NCBI RefSeq assembly: GCF_000820225.1
Contig: NZ_CDDK01000020.1
Span: 1-63,797, forward strand
Direction of reading: 5' to 3'
Origin: Aeromonas veronii bv. veronii
Lineage (GTDB): Bacteria; Pseudomonadota; Gammaproteobacteria; Enterobacterales; Aeromonadaceae
DNA: 63,797 nt
Under the pieces are notes generated by a model. It worked only from the letters and a program-made list of their open reading frames with translations. It did no database searches and was not told where the DNA came from. This document shows, one piece after another, positions 41,151-50,563 of the stretch; position 1 is the first letter of the stretch, and each line of letters opens with the position of its first letter. Both the position numbers and the translations under genes were made by a program.

Positions 41151-42873
41151 TCTGTTGCCGTTTCTGCGCCTCTATCGCCAACACTGGCTCAGCCTCACCA
41201 TTGGTTTGCTGCTGGCGCTGGTGACCCTGGCCGCCGGCATGGGGCTGCTCTCCCTCTCCGGCTGGTTCCTCTCTGCCGCCGCCGTGGCGGGAATGACAGT
41301 TGCGACGACCCATGCCTTTAACTACATGACCCCCGCTGGTGGGGTGCGCTTCTTCTCCATCGTTCGCACCGCCGGTCGCTGGGGTGAGCGGGTCGTGAGC
41401 CACGATGCCACCTTCCGGGTGCTGACCCGACTGCGGGTCTGGTTCTGGCAGAAACTCTCGCCGCTCTCCACCGGTACCCTGGCCGGTTTCCGTCAGGCGG
41501 ATCTGCTCAACCGACTGGTGGCCGACATCGATGCGATGGATCACGTCTATCTGCGGCTGATCACCCCCATAGGCGCGGCCCTGCTCAGTACCGCCGGACT
41601 GGTCCTCTTCCTGTCGTTTTTCGACAGCCGTCTCGCCCTCACCCTGGGTGCCATTCTGCTGTTTGGCATGATTGCCCTGCCGCTGGTGTTCTACTTCCTC
41701 GGCCGTCGCCCCGGTCAGGCGCTGATTGCCGAAAAATCGACCCTGCGCACCCGGATGGTGGACTATCTGGATGGTCAGGCCGAGCTGCAGATGTTTGCCG
41801 CCGCCCCCAAGGCGCTGGTTGAGCTGCAACAAGCCGAGCAGGCGCTGCTCGTCGCGCAGGCCCGGATGGCCAAGGTGAGCGGGCAGGCCAACTTCTCGGT
41901 GCAACTGCTGAGCGGCTGGACCCTGACCCTGATGCTCTGGCTGGCCGGTCATGGGGTAGCGGGTGCTGCGCCCGACCCCATTACCGCATTGATGGTCTTT
42001 GCCACCCTGGCAAGCTTCGAGGCACTGATGCCACTGGCGGGGGCTTTCCAGCACCTCTCCACCAGTCTTACCTCGGCACGCCGCCTGAACGAGATCCTGC
42101 AAGAGGCAAAAGCCCCCGTGTGGGGCGACGAACAGACCCATGCCACCGCTGGCGCGCTGCAGATCAATGACCTCTATTTTGGCTACCCGGGCAACCCCCA
42201 GCCGGTGCTGCGTGGCTGCACCCTGCAGCTGCACGCCGGTGAGAAGCTGGCGCTGCTGGGCCAGACCGGCTGCGGCAAATCGACCCTGATGGGGCTGCTG
42301 ACCCGGGAGTGGAGCCCGCAAGCAGGCAAGATCCTGCTGGGTGGCAAGCCGCTCACCGACTACAGCGAAGGGGCGCTGCGTGCCTCCATCTCGGTGGTGA
42401 GCCAGCGGGTGCATCTGTTTGCCGATACCTTGCGGGGCAACCTCAAGCTGGCCGCACCAACCGCCACTGACGAGCAGCTGATTGCGGTGCTGACCCAGGT
42501 CGGACTGGCCAATCTGCTGGAAGATGAGGCGGGCCTCGACGCCTGGCTCGGTGACGGTGGCCGCCCCCTCTCCGGTGGTGAGCGTCGCCGTATCGGCATC
42601 GCCCGTGCCCTGCTGCACGATGCGCCGCTCTGGCTGCTGGACGAGCCGACCGAAGGGCTCGACAGTCAGACCGAGCGGGAGATCATGGATCTGCTGTTCC
42701 GGCTCGGGGCAGATCGCACCTTGCTGCTTATCTCCCACCGCCTGCTGGGGATGGAGCAGATGGACCGGATTGCCCTGATGGAAGAGGGACAGATCCGCCT
42801 CTGCGCCCCGCACAACGAGCTGCTGGCGGATGATTACTACCGCAGCCTCTATCAGCGACTGGCTCCGGTTTGA
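41143..42873 (+). CDS. cydC: Cysteine/glutathione ABC exporter subunit CydC
   Basis: 576 residues. LSGWFLSAAAVAG and FNYMTPAGGVRFFSIVRTAGRWGERVVSHDATFRVL are typical of CydC. Walker A is LGQTGCGKSTLMGLL, the signature is LSGGERRRIGIARALL, and LLDEPTEGLD follows. GGAGG precedes the ATG at 41143, inside the end of cydD. Confidence 0.95.
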   Translation: MSDLLPFLRLYRQHWLSLTIGLLLALVTLAAGMGLLSLSGWFLSAAAVAGMTVATTHAFNYMTPAGGVRFFSIVRTAGRWGERVVSHDATFRVLTRLRVWFWQKLSPLSTGTLAGFRQADLLNRLVADIDAMDHVYLRLITPIGAALLSTAGLVLFLSFFDSRLALTLGAILLFGMIALPLVFYFLGRRPGQALIAEKSTLRTRMVDYLDGQAELQMFAAAPKALVELQQAEQALLVAQARMAKVSGQANFSVQLLSGWTLTLMLWLAGHGVAGAAPDPITALMVFATLASFEALMPLAGAFQHLSTSLTSARRLNEILQEAKAPVWGDEQTHATAGALQINDLYFGYPGNPQPVLRGCTLQLHAGEKLALLGQTGCGKSTLMGLLTREWSPQAGKILLGGKPLTDYSEGALRASISVVSQRVHLFADTLRGNLKLAAPTATDEQLIAVLTQVGLANLLEDEAGLDAWLGDGGRPLSGGERRRIGIARALLHDAPLWLLDEPTEGLDSQTEREIMDLLFRLGADRTLLLISHRLLGMEQMDRIALMEEGQIRLCAPHNELLADDYYRSLYQRLAPV

Positions 42874-43036
42874 TATCAGGCTGATGGGGGTCACACCCTG
42901 ACAACCGGGCGCAAAACGGGGCTGGTCGCCGCAGGCGGCTGGCCCCTATAATGTCCCCCTCATTATTCAACAAGATGCCGACATGGAGCGCCTGCGCATT
43001 TCTACTGTCCTCATCACCGACACAAGATACGAGACG

Positions 43037-43408
43037 ATGAAACGCCTGATCCTGATGATGCCCCTGATTGCCTCCGGCTGTGCCAACTACGCCTTCAACA
43101 GCAATCTGGATAAAGAGAACTTCGACGAATACTTCAAACCCGGTAGCGTGCGCATCTATGAACAGGATGAGCTGGCTGACCTCAACTACCTCTACCTCGG
43201 CACCATCGAGGGTGAATCCTGCCAGGCCGATGCCAACCAGCCGGTGCCCAACGCCGGTGAAGCGCGCACCCTGGCCCGCCGCCGCGCCGCCGACATGGGC
43301 GGCAACGGCGTCACCATCGACAAATGCGCCGAGTTCAGCGACACCCCGGGCTGCCTGAAACAGGTGATCTGCTACGGGCAGGCGCTGAAAGTGGCCGAAG
43401 AGAAGTAA
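43037..43408 (+). CDS. rcsF: Rcs stress-sensor lipoprotein RcsF-like
   Basis: 123 residues. The lipobox IASGC gives Cys15. The domain has YLGTIEGESCQAD, DKCAEFSDTPGCLKQVICYGQAL, with the four cysteines that form the RcsF disulfides. It should sit at the outer membrane and sense envelope damage. It lies near trmO, as in E. coli, although other genes intervene. The ATG at 43037 is chosen over one 18 codons upstream because the signal peptide begins there. Confidence 0.88.
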   Translation: MKRLILMMPLIASGCANYAFNSNLDKENFDEYFKPGSVRIYEQDELADLNYLYLGTIEGESCQADANQPVPNAGEARTLARRRAADMGGNGVTIDKCAEFSDTPGCLKQVICYGQALKVAEEK

Positions 43409-43417
43409 CTCGCTGTC

Positions 43418-43804
43418 ATGGCCCTCGCTATCGTTCGCCTTGGCAGCCCGCGCCTGCCCGATGAGGGGCTGCGGATCGGCACAGTGCGCCGCCCGCCCCG
43501 CGGCGTACCCAAGAGCGAATTTGCCAGCCAGCATTGGTACGATGTCTGGTTCCCCAACCTGGCCCCCAGCAGCGAGACCATGAAGCTGGGGCAGGCAGCC
43601 GAGACGCCCGCCCAGTGGGCGGCGTTTGGCAAACAGTACAAGGCCGAGATGGCGCAACCTGCCGCTAGGCACGATCTGACGCTGCTGGCCGCCCTCTCTC
43701 ATACCACCAACCTCTCGGTCGGTTGCTACTGCGAGCAGGAGTCCCGCTGCCATCGCGCTATCTTGAAAGAGCTGCTGGTAGCCGCAGGCGCCGCCATCCG
43801 CTAA
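43418..43804 (+). CDS. DUF488 family protein
   Basis: 128 residues. IVRLGSPRLPDEGLRIGTVRRPPRGVP at the start and VGCYCEQESRCHRAILKELL near the end fit DUF488. The role is unknown. It starts 9 bases after rcsF and may be co-transcribed. Confidence 0.85.
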   Translation: MALAIVRLGSPRLPDEGLRIGTVRRPPRGVPKSEFASQHWYDVWFPNLAPSSETMKLGQAAETPAQWAAFGKQYKAEMAQPAARHDLTLLAALSHTTNLSVGCYCEQESRCHRAILKELLVAAGAAIR

Positions 43805-43877
43805 CTCGGCGAGCGACAACGATGGGATGGGGAATCGCGTCAGCCGATCTTCAGTAGCCATCAGGTATGAATAGACA

Positions 43878-43910
43878 GAGAGGGCATCCCGCGGGATGCC
43901 CTCTCTCGTT
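43878..43910. terminator. Bidirectional terminator
   Basis: AGAGAGGGCATCCC-GC-GGGATGCCCTCTCTCGTT between converging genes. Confidence 0.88.
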
Positions 43911-43967
43911 GTATTCACACCTGCCGCGCCACACTCGGCAGCAGCACTATGATCCCGCCACTCTTTC

Positions 43968-44966
43968 CTATTGCAGACTGGGCTCCAGCAACTGCTGCCG
44001 TAGCGAAGTCTCCTCGGCCTGAGTCATGGCATGTTCCGCCACCCCGGCGGCAGGCTCGATAGCCAACCAGTGGGCAAGGTCGGCGGCGGTCTCCTCCAGC
44101 GGCCGAAAGTTCAATCCCTTCACGATGGCCGCCTCGGCGCTTATAGAGCCGTAACCGGCAAACTCCGCCTGCGCACAGGGCAGCAGGGTGGGATAGCTCT
44201 GCCAGGGCTCGATTCCGGCCGCCATCAGGGTCGACCAAGGCAGCCACTCGGGCTGGATGGAGCGAGCTGGCTGCAACCTAGCGCTCAGCCGCTCCAGCCA
44301 GTCGCAGAGGATAATGCCGGGTTTGATCAGGTTGAATGTGCCCCCCAACTGCTGCTCGGCCGCACGCAACACAAACTCGGCGCAGTCGCGCACATCGAGA
44401 TACTGCAAGCGATCCTCGCCACTGCCCGGCAGCAACCAGGGCCCGCCCTGCTGCACCCGCTTAATCCACCAGGCCATGCGCCCGGTAGGATCATGGGGGC
44501 CGCACAGCACGCCCGGGCGCAAGATGCAAAGCCGCTCACCCCAGCGGGCGCGATACTCCTGCTCGCACAACACCTTGAGGGGGCCATAGTCAGTGGGCAT
44601 TTCCCCTTCGGGGATAGCATGCAGCGGCGCCGACTCATTCATCCCGGGCATTGAGAAATCGCGATAGACGCTGATGGTGGAGATAAAGATCAGCCGCGCG
44701 CAGCACCCGAGCAAAGCTGCCGAGAGGCTCGCCGCCTGCTCGGGGCGATAGCAGCAGGTATCGATGACGAGATCCCACTGCAACCCGGCCCCTTGCAGGG
44801 CGCTCAGGCTCTTGTCCCTGTCGCCGGTGAGCTGCACCAGATCGCGCCAGTCCGGATGCTGGTGCAGGCCGCGGTTGAACAGCGTCACTTCATGGCCCCA
44901 ATCCAGTGCCAGCGCGGTGAGGTGGCGCCCCAAAAAGCCGGTGCCACCGATAATCAGCAGTTTCAT
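43968..44966 (-). CDS. NAD-dependent epimerase/dehydratase
   Basis: 332 residues. The Rossmann loop MKLLIIGGTGFLGRHL is at the start, followed by VTLFNRGLHQ, an IFISTISVY segment and YGPLKVLCEQEY with the YxxxK pair of short-chain dehydrogenases. Substrate unknown. GAGGGAGAGGG precedes the ATG at 44966. Confidence 0.88.
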   Translation of the reverse strand: MKLLIIGGTGFLGRHLTALALDWGHEVTLFNRGLHQHPDWRDLVQLTGDRDKSLSALQGAGLQWDLVIDTCCYRPEQAASLSAALLGCCARLIFISTISVYRDFSMPGMNESAPLHAIPEGEMPTDYGPLKVLCEQEYRARWGERLCILRPGVLCGPHDPTGRMAWWIKRVQQGGPWLLPGSGEDRLQYLDVRDCAEFVLRAAEQQLGGTFNLIKPGIILCDWLERLSARLQPARSIQPEWLPWSTLMAAGIEPWQSYPTLLPCAQAEFAGYGSISAEAAIVKGLNFRPLEETAADLAHWLAIEPAAGVAEHAMTQAEETSLRQQLLEPSLQ

Positions 44967-45179
44967 CCCTCTCCCTCCCCCTTCGGCGCGAGTGCGCACA
45001 TTTCATCCTGACACGCCAGTTGCCTCCACCCTACGCAACTTGGCGCGCGGGCACAGCCCCCGACTGGCCGGGATGGGACAGGGATCACGGCAGCGCCTCA
45101 GAAATTGGCGTAATAAGGCCGAACCTGCGTTTTGGGGCCGCCTGTGCTAAATTGCCGGGGTTTTCAGTCAGGATCCGCC

Positions 45180-45884
45180 ATGAAGTTCGAAATCGACACC
45201 CTCGGGATCATCCGCTCTCCCTACAAGGAGAAGTTCGCCATCCCCCGCCAGCCCGGACTGGTCAAATCGGCCCGCGCCCGCCTCGAGCTGCTCCCCCCTT
45301 ACGATCAGCCGGATGTGCTGCGCGGCATCGAGCAGTTCTCCCATCTGTGGCTCAGCTTCGTCTTTCATCAGACCATGGCGCAGGGCTGGCACCCGACGGT
45401 GCGCCCGCCGCGCCTTGGCGGCAACGAACGGGTCGGCGTCTTTGCCACCCGCTCTACTTTCCGCCCCAATCCGCTAGGGCTCTCGGTGGTCGAGCTGCAC
45501 GGGGTCGGTCGCGAGCGTGGCAAGCTGTGGCTGGAGCTGGGGGCGGTGGATCTGCTCGATGGCACCCCCATCGTCGATATCAAACCCTACATCCCCTATG
45601 CCGACAGCCTGCCGAATGCCCGTGGTGGTTTTGCCCCCGACGCCCCCACCCCGCCGCTAGCGGTGAGCTTCAGTGCCGAGGCCGAGCAGCAGTTGCAACC
45701 CTGGCTCAAGGCCCATCCCGAGCTGCGCCAGCTGGTGAGCGAAGTGCTGGCACAAGATCCGCGCCCCGCTTACAAGAAGGGCAAGCCCGATGAGAAGGAG
45801 TACGGGGTGCGACTGTTTGACTGCAACGTCCGTTTTCGCATCAGCGAGCCGGATTGCGTGGTGCTGGCCATCGAGCCTGCCTGA
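45180..45884 (+). CDS. trmO: tRNA (N6-threonylcarbamoyladenosine37)-methyltransferase
   Basis: 234 residues (E. coli TrmO/YaeB 235). LGIIRSPYKEKFAIPRQPGL is the family N-terminus, with GVFATRSTFRPNPLGLSVVEL and DGTPIVDIKPYIPYAD as the SAM-binding pattern. It methylates t6A at position 37 of tRNA. Neighbourhood with rcsF is conserved. Confidence 0.94.
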   Translation: MKFEIDTLGIIRSPYKEKFAIPRQPGLVKSARARLELLPPYDQPDVLRGIEQFSHLWLSFVFHQTMAQGWHPTVRPPRLGGNERVGVFATRSTFRPNPLGLSVVELHGVGRERGKLWLELGAVDLLDGTPIVDIKPYIPYADSLPNARGGFAPDAPTPPLAVSFSAEAEQQLQPWLKAHPELRQLVSEVLAQDPRPAYKKGKPDEKEYGVRLFDCNVRFRISEPDCVVLAIEPA

Positions 45885-46172
45885 ACCTGGGGGGGCTGAC
45901 ATCGCTGATGCTATTTCACGCCTTCTTCACGTCACAAGGGGCTTAATGAGCCTGTAAATTGTGTGGCATTGATCAGACTATCCACCCGGTTGCCAGTGAT
46001 ACCATGCAGACAGCAGAGGGCATCTCCTCTCTGACTGATGTCAGAAGCAGGCTATCGATGTATCGCAAGCATGGTAGCTCTGCTATTGCCGCCAAAGGAT
46101 CTGGCCTCGCCCCGACACGTTTGAGTGCGGGGATGCCAAACGGATGTGACAGCACTTCGAAGGAACAAACCT

Positions 46173-46721
46173 ATGCTGATGAACAGTGAACAACGTTATG
46201 GCACCCTGAATATCGGGCTGCACTGGCTGACCCTGTGGGCCATGATCGCCGTCTACGCCCTGATCGAATTTCGCGATATTTTCCCTAAAGGGGACCCTGG
46301 CCGTGATTTGATGAAGGAGTGGCACTTTATGCTGGGGCTGCTTATCTTCGCCCTGGTCTTTGTCAGACTGGCCCTGCGCTGGATGAGCCCGACGCCGCGT
46401 ATCGTGCCCGAGCTCTCCCCGATCATGCACAAGCTGGCAAAACTGGCCCACCTCGCCCTCTACGGTTTTCTGATTCTCACCCCGCTGTTTGGCTGGCTGC
46501 TGCTGAGCGCCGCGGGCAAGCCCATCCCCTTCTTCGGGCTTGAGCTGCCTGCCCTGCTCTCCCCCAGTCCGGACCTCAAGGGGCTGATCAAGGAGGTACA
46601 CGAGACGCTGGGTAATATCGGTTACGCCCTGATCGGCCTGCACACGGTGGCGGCCCTCTATCACCACCATATTCTCAAAGACAACACCCTCACCAATATG
46701 CTGCCGCCACGCCGCAGCTAA
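46173..46721 (+). CDS. Cytochrome b561
   Basis: 182 residues, four membrane segments. Haem-ligand histidines are expected in NIGLHWLTLW, KEWHFMLGLL, VHETLGNIGYALIGLHTVAALYHH. Inner-membrane electron carrier of the CybB/YodB type. AAGGA is eight bases before the ATG at 46173. Confidence 0.9.
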   Translation: MLMNSEQRYGTLNIGLHWLTLWAMIAVYALIEFRDIFPKGDPGRDLMKEWHFMLGLLIFALVFVRLALRWMSPTPRIVPELSPIMHKLAKLAHLALYGFLILTPLFGWLLLSAAGKPIPFFGLELPALLSPSPDLKGLIKEVHETLGNIGYALIGLHTVAALYHHHILKDNTLTNMLPPRRS

Positions 46722-46738
46722 CGGGTAACGGGGAAATG

Positions 46739-46770
46739 CAGAGGGGGCCATCGTGGCCCCCTCTCTGTTT
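46739..46770. terminator. Terminator after cytochrome b561
   Basis: CAGAGGGGGCCA-TCG-TGGCCCCCTCTCTGTTTT, between converging genes. Confidence 0.85.
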
Positions 46771-46797
46771 TCCTGAACAGCACGCTGGCAAAGAGCA

Positions 46798-47478
46798 TCA
46801 CGCCTGCTTAGCCAGCTCCTCGGTCGGCTTGCCTTTCGGCTCGTGCGGCAGCTTTTTCACATTGCTCTTGTTCTCCGGCTGCTTGCTCCCGGACGAACTG
46901 TTTTCAGACAAGGCTTGCAACACGGGATCGGCCTTGCTAGCCACGGTGGGCTGGGACTGGCCAACAAAGTTGCCGCCCTTGCAGATGGAGAGACTGCCCC
47001 CCTTGAAGATCCCCTGCATCTTGCCGCTCTCCAGGATCTCCACCTCGGCGGAGGTGCACGTCCCCTCCAGCAGGCCATTGATGATCACGTGAGGCGCACT
47101 CACCTCCCCCTCAACGCTACCGCCCTGCATGATGCGCAACACACCACCGATGAGCTGGATGGTGCCATTGACCTGACCGCGCACCTCCAGATCCCCCTCC
47201 ACCTGCAACTCGCCCTTGAAGCGGGCACCGGCTGCAATCACAGTGGCCCCGGCCGACCCAGTAGCCGCACCACCTTTGTTTCTTCCAAACATCCGTACTC
47301 TCTCCACCAACCACACAAGCAGAACCAGCGGCATCGGCGCCACTGGCCACAGAAAACAGGGCAACCCCAGCACGTAGAGCAGCAAGGCTGCCTCCCAGCA
47401 GAGCCAGACAATATAGAGGAGGTCGCTGCGCTCACGCTGTTGCAGTCGCGCCAGCAGCCTCCCGGCCATTTCTCTCAT
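46798..47478 (-). CDS. Membrane-anchored bactofilin
   Basis: About 226 residues. The N-terminal 20-65 is two hydrophobic segments (LLYIVWLCWEAALLLYVL and PLVLLVWLVERVRMF). The central bactofilin core is GATVIAAGARFKGELQVEGDLEVRGQVNG and following beta-helix turns. The C-terminus is a Lys/Pro-rich disordered tail. Bactofilins polymerise without nucleotide and position cell-wall or envelope machinery. The gene diverges from phoPQ. The true start could be shorter (MFGRNKGG), but the hydrophobic region is in frame. Confidence 0.86.
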   Translation of the reverse strand: MREMAGRLLARLQQRERSDLLYIVWLCWEAALLLYVLGLPCFLWPVAPMPLVLLVWLVERVRMFGRNKGGAATGSAGATVIAAGARFKGELQVEGDLEVRGQVNGTIQLIGGVLRIMQGGSVEGEVSAPHVIINGLLEGTCTSAEVEILESGKMQGIFKGGSLSICKGGNFVGQSQPTVASKADPVLQALSENSSSGSKQPENKSNVKKLPHEPKGKPTEELAKQA

Positions 47479-47677
47479 CACATCAAACCTTTCGCAGCAT
47501 GGCTGCCGACCAGCAGGCCATCGACAACCCGGACCATGGTTAAACGACCAGTTGGCGCGAACTCTGAAGTCCCGCTGATTCAGTCCCGATACAGCCGGGA
47601 TGCATTAGGATTCGAATTGACTCGAAGCGACATACACTTTCTAATTGACAGCCTGGATCCCTATGACCGCTCACATC

Positions 47678-48352
47678 ATGAAAATTCTGTTGGTCGAAGA
47701 CGACAAGCTGCTCAATCACCACCTCTCCTCTCTGCTGACCGAAGCCGACAATCAGGTCTACAGCACCGACCAGGCCGGGATTGCACTGCACTACGCCGCC
47801 GACTATCCCATTGATGTGGCCATCATCGACCTCGGTCTGCCCGATATGGACGGCCTGCAACTGATCCGGCAACTGCGCGAACGGCAGATCCCCTTCCCCA
47901 TCATTGTGCTGACCGCCCGTGGCAACTGGCAGGACAAGGTCGAAGGACTGGAAGCGGGTGCTGATGACTATCTGGTCAAACCGTTCCAGAAAGATGAGCT
48001 GCTGGCCCGACTCAATGCGCTGGTGCGCCGCAGCGCCGGTTTTATCTCGCCGAAGGTGAAGGCTGGTGATTACGAGCTGGATCTCTCCCGCAAGGAGCTG
48101 ACCATCGCCGGAGAAGTGGCGGTGCTCACCAGCTTTGAATACCTGATTCTGGAGTACCTGATGCGTAACGCCCGTCAGGTGGTCTCCAAGCAGCAACTGC
48201 TCGACCAGCTCTACGGCGACGGCGAGGGGGATCCCAACACTATCGAGGTGATGGTGAGCCGCCTGCGCAAGAAGCTGGATCCGGAGGGGACGATTCAACC
48301 CATCTCCACCATCCGGCGTCAGGGTTATATCTTCAACCTCTCCTGTAACTGA
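47678..48352 (+). CDS. phoP: PhoP-like response regulator
   Basis: 224 residues. Receiver with MKILLVEDDKLLNHHL, phospho-Asp51 in AIIDLGLPDMDG and LVKPFQKDELLARL, then an OmpR-type winged helix with VSRLRKKLDPEG and TIRRQGYIFNL. The assignment rests on the partner kinase. Two more in-frame ATGs lie 15 and 33 bases upstream. The stop overlaps phoQ (TGATG). Confidence 0.88.
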   Translation: MKILLVEDDKLLNHHLSSLLTEADNQVYSTDQAGIALHYAADYPIDVAIIDLGLPDMDGLQLIRQLRERQIPFPIIVLTARGNWQDKVEGLEAGADDYLVKPFQKDELLARLNALVRRSAGFISPKVKAGDYELDLSRKELTIAGEVAVLTSFEYLILEYLMRNARQVVSKQQLLDQLYGDGEGDPNTIEVMVSRLRKKLDPEGTIQPISTIRRQGYIFNLSCN

Positions 48353-49737
48353 TGCAGTTTCATCTGCCGCGCCCCATCAAGATGATCCGCAGCTCACTGC
48401 ACATCAAACTGCTGCTCAGCTCGCTGCTGGTCATCGCGCTGATCATGGGGTTTGCCGTCTACGCCCTCTATCTTGGCCACGTCGAGGAGCAGACCCAGAA
48501 GGCCAGCGCCCGGATGCAGGAGAACCTGGCCAAGCTGTTTTCCTCCACCGAGCCAGATGACAAGGGGTCAAACGTCGAGCTGGGGCGGATATCCCGTGGT
48601 GCGGGGGATCGCAACCTCGATACCCTGATCTGCCGCGCCGATGGCGATCTGGTCTGGTCGAGCCTCCATATGCCGGAGGTGATCAAGGCCAAACAGACCA
48701 TCTGCGGCGATCTGATGAAGTATCTGGGGGGGATGGATCTCGACTACTTCTTCAAGAAGCACACCATCAAGAACGGCGAGAGCTACTTCGTCTACAGCCT
48801 GCGGTTTATCCGCAATCCCGGCAGCGGCACCACCGCCTACTACGTGGTGATGATCGACTCGGCCAAACGCTATCACGAAGAGTCCCGCACCTACCTCTAC
48901 CAGACCGCCAAACAGGCACTGCTCGCCTATATGCTGCTGGCCGGGCTGCTGCTGCTCACCACCTTCTGGAGCCTCAGCTCCCTGCGCACCATCGCCCGTC
49001 AGATCGACGATATCCGGGCCGGCAAGCGCGATGACCTCTCGAGCGATTTTGAGCGGGAGCTGGCCCCGCTGACCGACTCCATCAACCAGTTGCTGGAGAA
49101 CGAACGCCAGCAGACCCAGCGCTACCAGCACGCCCTCAACGATCTCGCCCACAGCCTGAAAACCCGGCTGGCGCTGATCCAGATCACCACCCGCGAAGTG
49201 AAGCTGGGGCGGGAGATCCACGACAACATCAATGAGCAGATCCTCACCATGGATCAGATGATCCAGTATCAGCTCAGACGGGCCGTGACCGGCCGCCAGC
49301 GCCTTGCCAGCAAGGGCACCGAGCCGGTGCCGCTGATTGAAAAACTGCTGGCCAGCCTGACCAAGGTCTATCGCCACAAGAAGCTGCAAACCCACTTCAA
49401 GTTCGACGATGACGCCCTCTTCCACGGCGAACAGGGCGACCTGATGGAGCTGATGGGCAACCTGCTCGACAACGCCTGCAAGTTTGCCATCAGCGAAGTG
49501 AAGGTGACGGTGCGCCGTCATCTCGAGCGGCTGCGCATCGAAGTGGAAGATGATGGACCGGGTATCGATCCGGCCAAATCGGAGCAGATCTTCCAGCGCG
49601 GCGTGCGGGCTGACAGCTCGCCGGGTCAGGGCATCGGACTGGCGGTGGTGACCGAAATCGTCCACAGCTACGGCGGCCAGATCCGGGTCGATGAATCCCC
49701 CCTCGGCGGCGCCCGCTTTACCCTGAACTTACCCTGA
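48352..49737 (+). CDS. phoQ: PhoQ-like sensor histidine kinase
   Basis: 461 residues. Membrane segments lie at about 19-40 and 187-207, with a periplasmic sensor of about 145 residues between. The H-box NDLAHSLKTRLALIQ has His267 and resembles PhoQ. N-box LLDNACKFA and VEDDGPGIDP, GQGIGLAVV form the ATPase site. PhoQ senses low Mg2+ and cationic peptides; acidity of the sensor was not examined in detail. Confidence 0.88.
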   Translation: MQFHLPRPIKMIRSSLHIKLLLSSLLVIALIMGFAVYALYLGHVEEQTQKASARMQENLAKLFSSTEPDDKGSNVELGRISRGAGDRNLDTLICRADGDLVWSSLHMPEVIKAKQTICGDLMKYLGGMDLDYFFKKHTIKNGESYFVYSLRFIRNPGSGTTAYYVVMIDSAKRYHEESRTYLYQTAKQALLAYMLLAGLLLLTTFWSLSSLRTIARQIDDIRAGKRDDLSSDFERELAPLTDSINQLLENERQQTQRYQHALNDLAHSLKTRLALIQITTREVKLGREIHDNINEQILTMDQMIQYQLRRAVTGRQRLASKGTEPVPLIEKLLASLTKVYRHKKLQTHFKFDDDALFHGEQGDLMELMGNLLDNACKFAISEVKVTVRRHLERLRIEVEDDGPGIDPAKSEQIFQRGVRADSSPGQGIGLAVVTEIVHSYGGQIRVDESPLGGARFTLNLP

Positions 49738-49779
49738 TCGGCATTGCCCTGCTCAGCCTCGCCAGTGATGCCCCTACCA

Positions 49780-49811
49780 CAAGGCCCCCGACCTCGGGGG
49801 CCTTGTCGTTT
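49780..49811 (+). terminator. phoPQ terminator
   Basis: CAAGGCCCCCG-ACCT-CGGGGGCCTTGTCGTTT. Confidence 0.85.
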
Positions 49812-49973
49812 CTGCCACCCAAGTTGTTTTAATTTATTGATCCGGCACTGATTCTCGCCCCTCAGACCTTCCACCACCGGCTTCAATCGGTATCATGGTG
49901 GCGCGGCACAAAGCTGCTTCCGGAGCCACACCATGAGCATTCGTTTTCATAAGGGTGTTATCCGCAGAACATG

Positions 49974-50020
49974 GGTTAAAAGCAGCAAGTCAGGGGCTGT
50001 AACTTGAGGGCGGTAGCTTT
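49974..50020 (+). repeat. Island-edge motif, copy C
   Basis: Third copy of the island-edge motif, ending GGGCGGTAGC, directly before the AT-rich insert with three small genes. Aligns to copy B without gaps. Confidence 0.65.
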
Positions 50021-50134
50021 GGAGTTACCGATAAGAGAAAAAATAAATCATGAGGGGGGGATGACTCATCAAACATTCCGGATTTACTAAATCAATAAAA
50101 ATATCAAATTGAAATGTTTTTTAAAGGATAACGA

Positions 50135-50542
50135 ATGCAAATTGAATGCCCGAAATGCCATAAAGAAAACAATATCAAATTAAATGCAATTGTAAGGTGT
50201 GGACATTGCCAAGAGGAATTAAGCTCTCATAAATTCAAAAAACATATTATTTCTAGTGGGGCTATGTTGGCTATTGGAATTGTTGGTGGACAAATAGCTG
50301 ACTATGTAATAAATGATAATAGGTACCCCATAAAAACTGAGTATTCAATAATTGATGCATGCAATAATTCATACAGTGAACTAGTTAGTCTCTCTGTTTA
50401 TAGCCGAAGAAAGGAAATTTGTTTATGTTCAATGGAGAAAACCATGAATGAAATCTCATATATACGTTATAAAGTAGACCATGAAAGCTTTGCCTCTGCT
50501 TTTTCAAAAAATTCAGAAATATGCTCAGAGCCAAACGGTTAA
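50135..50542 (+). CDS. Zinc-ribbon membrane protein
   Basis: 135 residues. CPKCHKENNIKLNAIVRCGHC near the start gives two CxxC pairs of a zinc ribbon, followed by a hydrophobic helix (about 40-58) and an extracytoplasmic or cytoplasmic tail with a CLCSMEK segment. AAAGGA precedes the ATG. AT-rich. The stop lies within a perfect inverted repeat. Function unknown. Confidence 0.8.
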   Translation: MQIECPKCHKENNIKLNAIVRCGHCQEELSSHKFKKHIISSGAMLAIGIVGGQIADYVINDNRYPIKTEYSIIDACNNSYSELVSLSVYSRRKEICLCSMEKTMNEISYIRYKVDHESFASAFSKNSEICSEPNG

Positions 50543-50559
50543 TTGATAGCTCTGAGCAT
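50521..50559. repeat. Perfect 11-bp inverted repeat between converging genes
   Basis: ATGCTCAGAGC, a 17-base loop, then GCTCTGAGCAT. It spans the stop codon of the zinc-ribbon gene and abuts the end of the small minus-strand gene, so it may be a bidirectional terminator, though no T-run follows. Confidence 0.8.
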
Positions 50560-50563
50560 CACC

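Noticed and set aside
47100..47120. GCTACCGCCC match to the island motif inside the bactofilin gene
   Set aside because: Short chance match within a conserved coding sequence.
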